From the NCBI RefSeq assembly GCF_041468085.1, contig NZ_CP121017.1, forward strand, positions 4,623,501-4,687,500: a stretch of 64,000 nucleotides of DNA, in the 5' to 3' direction. Positions 61,289-64,000 of the stretch are shown piece by piece (position 1 is the first letter of the stretch; the number at the start of each line of letters is the position of its first letter). Source of the DNA: Tistrella mobilis (lineage in GTDB: Bacteria; Pseudomonadota; Alphaproteobacteria; Tistrellales; Tistrellaceae). The notes below the pieces were generated by a model. It was not told where the DNA came from, made no database searches, and saw only the letters and a list, made by a program, of their open reading frames with translations. The position numbers and the translations under genes were made by a program.

Positions 61289-62779
61289 TCAGGCCTCGCC
61301 CTGGTCGCGGCTGAAGCCGTCGGCGCCATCGGTCACCAGCAGCTTCTCCACATGCATCCAGCGATGGCGCGCGCCCACCTTGCCGATCAGGGCAAGGGCC
61401 GCGGCATCGTCGAAGCCGGCTGCGGCATCGGCGCGGCGGACGAAGCGGGCCCGCCAGTGGGGGGTGAGTTCGGTGCGCGATGCGGCCCCTGGCCAGATCG
61501 CGGTGCCGCGGTTGGACAGGTGCTTCAGCCGGAAGGGCGAGCCTTCGGCCAGGGCCGTGATCTCGGCACCCAGTTCTGCGGGGGCGGCGTTCTCCACCTC
61601 GAAGAACAGATCGAAGCCGACATCCTCACGCGTGGTGACGGTAATGCGGTCGGGCAGGGCGGGGGCGGGGGCTGCCTCGATCCCGGCCGGTGCCGCGGCC
61701 TCGGGCAGGGCGGCCGGGTCGATCCGCTCCAGATTGGCGGCCACCGCCTCGGCGAAGGCCATGGTCGATGCCGCCTCGACCTTGCCGCGGGCCAGATCGC
61801 CCGTCAGCACCCGGCCCTCCGACAGGGTCAGTGCCAGCGCCGCCTCGATCCGCGCCGCCGCCCGGGCCTCGCCCAGATGGCGCAGCAGCATCAGGCCGGC
61901 CTGCAGGAAGGCGGTGGGGTTGGCGAGGCCGCGCCCGGCGATGTCGGGGGCCGAGCCGTGGACCGCCTCGAACATCGCCGCATGGTCGCCGACATTGGCG
62001 CTGGCGGCGAGGCCCAGCCCGCCGACCAGGCCGGCAGCCAGATCCGAGAGGATGTCGCCGTTCATGTTGGTCATGACCGCGACGTCGATCTGTTCCGGCG
62101 CCACCACCAGCTTGTGGGCGCAGGCATCGACGATCATATGGTCGGTGGTGATGTCGGGATAGCCGGCGCCCACCGCCTCGACCGTGCGCTTGAACAGGCC
62201 CTCGGTCAGCTTCAGGATGTTCGCCTTGTGCACAGCGGTCACGCGGCTGCGGCCCTCGCGCCGGGCCAGTTCATAGGCTGCGCGCGCGATCTTGGCAGAG
62301 CCGCGCCGGGTGATCAGCTTCAGCGCCTGGGCGGTGTCCGGCGTCTGCATGTGCTCGATGCCGGCATAGAGGTCTTCCACATTCTCGCGCACGATCACCA
62401 TGTCGATGCCGCGGCCCGAGAACGGGGTGGTGATGCCGGCCAGTTCCTTCACCGGCCGGATATTGGCGTACATCTCGAACAGCTTGCGCAGCGTCACATT
62501 GGCGCTTTTGCCGCCATGGCCGACCGGGGTTTCCAGCGGCGCCTTCAGCACCAGACGGGCGCGTTCGATCGCATCCACCGTCTCGGCCGGCACGCCGGTC
62601 GCGACACCGGCCGCGAAGGCACGGCCACCGGCGACTGCCGGTGTCCATCTCACCGGGGCGGCCGCCGCCTCGAAGATCAGCCGCACGGCTGCGGCAATCT
62701 CGGGTCCGATCCCGTCGCCTTCGATCAGCACCACGTCGTGGGTGACGGGCTTGACGGGCTCAGTGGTCGTGGACGGCAT
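61289..62779 (-). CDS. icd: Isocitrate dehydrogenase, NADP-dependent, alphaproteobacterial long type
   Basis: A 496-residue TCA-cycle enzyme converting isocitrate to 2-oxoglutarate. Domain motifs: [40 protein letters not shown] (isocitrate site), [15 protein letters not shown](V)[47 protein letters not shown] and [20 protein letters not shown]. It has a C-terminal domain of about 130 residues ([31 protein letters not shown]) that is typical of alphaproteobacterial ICDH (TIGR02924) and absent from E. coli Icd. GGAGAG precedes ATG 62779. Coenzyme choice is inferred. Confidence 0.92.
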   Translation of the reverse strand: MPSTTTEPVKPVTHDVVLIEGDGIGPEIAAAVRLIFEAAAAPVRWTPAVAGGRAFAAGVATGVPAETVDAIERARLVLKAPLETPVGHGGKSANVTLRKLFEMYANIRPVKELAGITTPFSGRGIDMVIVRENVEDLYAGIEHMQTPDTAQALKLITRRGSAKIARAAYELARREGRSRVTAVHKANILKLTEGLFKRTVEAVGAGYPDITTDHMIVDACAHKLVVAPEQIDVAVMTNMNGDILSDLAAGLVGGLGLAASANVGDHAAMFEAVHGSAPDIAGRGLANPTAFLQAGLMLLRHLGEARAAARIEAALALTLSEGRVLTGDLARGKVEAASTMAFAEAVAANLERIDPAALPEAAAPAGIEAAPAPALPDRITVTTREDVGFDLFFEVENAAPAELGAEITALAEGSPFRLKHLSNRGTAIWPGAASRTELTPHWRARFVRRADAAAGFDDAAALALIGKVGARHRWMHVEKLLVTDGADGFSRDQGEA

Positions 62780-63138
62780 GTTCCGGCTCTCCTCGATACG
62801 GGGCGCGCATCACCGCGGCATCCCCCCGACACCGTTTCGGCCGCGCGCCCGCGCGGCATTTGGGCACAGATCCGCCGTTTGTAAAGTTGCTTCAATCACA
62901 GTTTGCCGCCGCAGGACCAAAGTCGGGGGCAGATTGAACCCGCGGGCGCAGCCACATCGCACCCGTCCGACCCTCGCGTTCATGATGCAGCGCGGCAAAT
63001 TGTCGCTCGATGTCAAGTGACCGGGCGCCGAAGGCCCCAGGCTCGTGGATGAACATCGCAAACGACGCCGACCACGGCGCAAGGCATGTGGCACGGGACA
63101 CGCGGGGAGCGGGTCGCCGGGCCGCAGACGGGGGTCTC
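62780..63138. other. Divergent non-coding region between icd and the APC permease
   Basis: This 359-bp region must carry the icd and permease promoters. An AT-richer patch around 62875-62905 (TTGTAAAGTTGCTTCAATCAC) is the likeliest promoter area. I find no clear operator, riboswitch or reliable small gene. Confidence 0.4.
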
Positions 63139-64000
63139 ATGTCCACGATCACGGAAGCATCCGGTGCCAAGGGCCCGGCTGCGCCGGCGGCCGGCTCGCT
63201 GCGCCGCGACGCCGTCGGCGTCTCGCACATCGTCTTCTTCGTCCTGGCTGCTGCGGCGCCGCTGACCGCAGTGGTCGGCGCCTCGCCCGCGGCCTTCGCC
63301 TTCGGGAACGGCGCCGGCGTCCCCGGCACCTATCTGCTGGTGGGGGCACTCTATCTGCTGTTCGCCGCCGGCTTCACCGCCATGAACCGCTTCGTCAGTT
63401 CGGCCGGCGGCTTCTATCCCTTCATCGCCGCCGGCCTCGGCAAGCCGGTCGGCGTGGGCGGCGCGCTGATCGCGCTCGCCACCTACAACGCCATCGACAT
63501 CGCGGTCTTCGGCCTGTTCGGCTTCTTCATGGCCGATACCACCGGCGGCCTGCTGCCCTGGTGGGCCTTCGCGCTGGCACTGGGCATCGCCGTTCATGTC
63601 TGCGGCATGCGTCGGATCGAGTTCAGCGGCCGGGTGCTCGGCATCTGCATGGCCGCCGAGATCCTGATCCTGCTGGTGCTGGACCTCGCAATCGTCGCCA
63701 CCGGCGGTGGCCCTGAAGGCTTCACCGCCACCAGCTTTGCCCCCGCCACCATCGCCGGCGAGGGGCTGGGCATCGGTCTGGTCTTCGTCGTCGCCTCGTT
63801 CATCGGCTTCGAAGCCACCGTCATCTTCGGCGAAGAGGCCCGCGATCCGCGGCGGACCATCCCGATCGCCACCTATGTGGCGGTGGTGGTGATCGCCTGC
63901 TTCTATGCCTTCTCGACCTGGGCGATCACCCAGTATTACGGCCCGACCGCCATCGTCGCCGCCGCCACCGAGCACACCGCGACCCTGTTCTTCGATGCCT
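63139..64000 (+). CDS. APC-family amino-acid permease (partial, C-terminus missing)
   Basis: The first 287 residues of a membrane transporter; it runs off the window. After a short cytoplasmic tail comes the APC-type helix 1 GVSHIVFFVLAAAAPLTAVV with an unwound Gly/Ala region, then PGTYLLVGALYLLFAAGFTA, NRFVSSAGGFYPFIAAGLGK (the conserved G-G-x-Y segment after helix 2) and IGLVFVVASFIGFEATVIFG followed by EEARDPRRTIP. This last motif is highly diagnostic of amino-acid/polyamine permeases. The substrate is unknown. It is divergent from icd. Confidence 0.9.
   Translation, partial: MSTITEASGAKGPAAPAAGSLRRDAVGVSHIVFFVLAAAAPLTAVVGASPAAFAFGNGAGVPGTYLLVGALYLLFAAGFTAMNRFVSSAGGFYPFIAAGLGKPVGVGGALIALATYNAIDIAVFGLFGFFMADTTGGLLPWWAFALALGIAVHVCGMRRIEFSGRVLGICMAAEILILLVLDLAIVATGGGPEGFTATSFAPATIAGEGLGIGLVFVVASFIGFEATVIFGEEARDPRRTIPIATYVAVVVIACFYAFSTWAITQYYGPTAIVAAATEHTATLFFDA

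Noticed and set aside
62983-63021. 12-codon leader-peptide-like frame before the APC permease
   Set aside because: No ribosome-binding site, no attenuator hairpin after it, and no run of a regulatory amino acid.

Overview
The window is GC-rich chromosomal DNA (my estimate is about 70 percent G+C) with a dense mix of housekeeping and metabolic genes, no insertion sequences, no CRISPR array and no phage genes. The gene complement fits an alphaproteobacterium of the Rhodospirillales type: an isocitrate dehydrogenase of the long alphaproteobacterial class, metZ preceded by a SAM-II riboswitch, and a TipF-like degenerate EAL protein. A genus such as Tistrella is only a guess.

Layout. 0-3.5 kb: a siderophore-uptake triad (partial MFS transporter, TonB receptor, divergent PchR-type AraC regulator). 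3.6-9.9 kb: tRNA-Ser, a DUF1272 protein, an AT-richer islet with a Fic protein and a repeat-rich control region, a divergent Hsp70/YegD protein, a YggS-type PLP protein, an HprK-like kinase and a beta-propeller protein. 9.9-16.2 kb: two metabolic operons, each divergent from a LysR gene (DoxX plus extradiol dioxygenase; EamA exporter plus SDR plus PhzF). 16.2-25.4 kb: PhoD phosphatase, Kef-type antiporter, beta-carbonic anhydrase and a complete ugpQBAEC glycerol-3-phosphate operon.

25.4-36.6 kb: MscS channel with a 17-bp repeat array at its 3' end, TM2 protein, nitronate monooxygenase with divergent LysR gene, two tandem paralogous esterases, a SnoaL-like protein, MarC, the ppk-ppx polyphosphate pair and a SixA-like phosphatase. 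36.6-42.5 kb: a co-directional benE/argD-like/glyA-like/ABM cluster divergent from a MocR regulator. 42.5-54 kb: GDPD plus Pat-type acyl-CoA ligase/acetyltransferase, HAD hydrolase, TipF-like protein, pyrD, DUF952 protein, argE-like deacylase, trkH, folE. 54-64 kb: apaG, SAM-II-controlled metZ, ynjDCB ABC importer, a lipoprotein, tRNA-Gly, icd and the start of an APC permease.

How the genes work together. Phosphorus handling recurs (ugp, two GDPD enzymes, PhoD, ppk, ppx), as does divergent regulator-operon architecture, where I could mark inverted repeats in the intergenic regions. Best candidates for something less described: the divergent Fic/Hsp70 pair with its duplicated operator-like DNA; the MocR-linked cluster carrying an SHMT with altered cofactor-loop residues; the HprK-like kinase without obvious partners; and tandem repeats that copy gene 3' ends. 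All functional calls rest on reading the sequence and family knowledge; nothing was searched.
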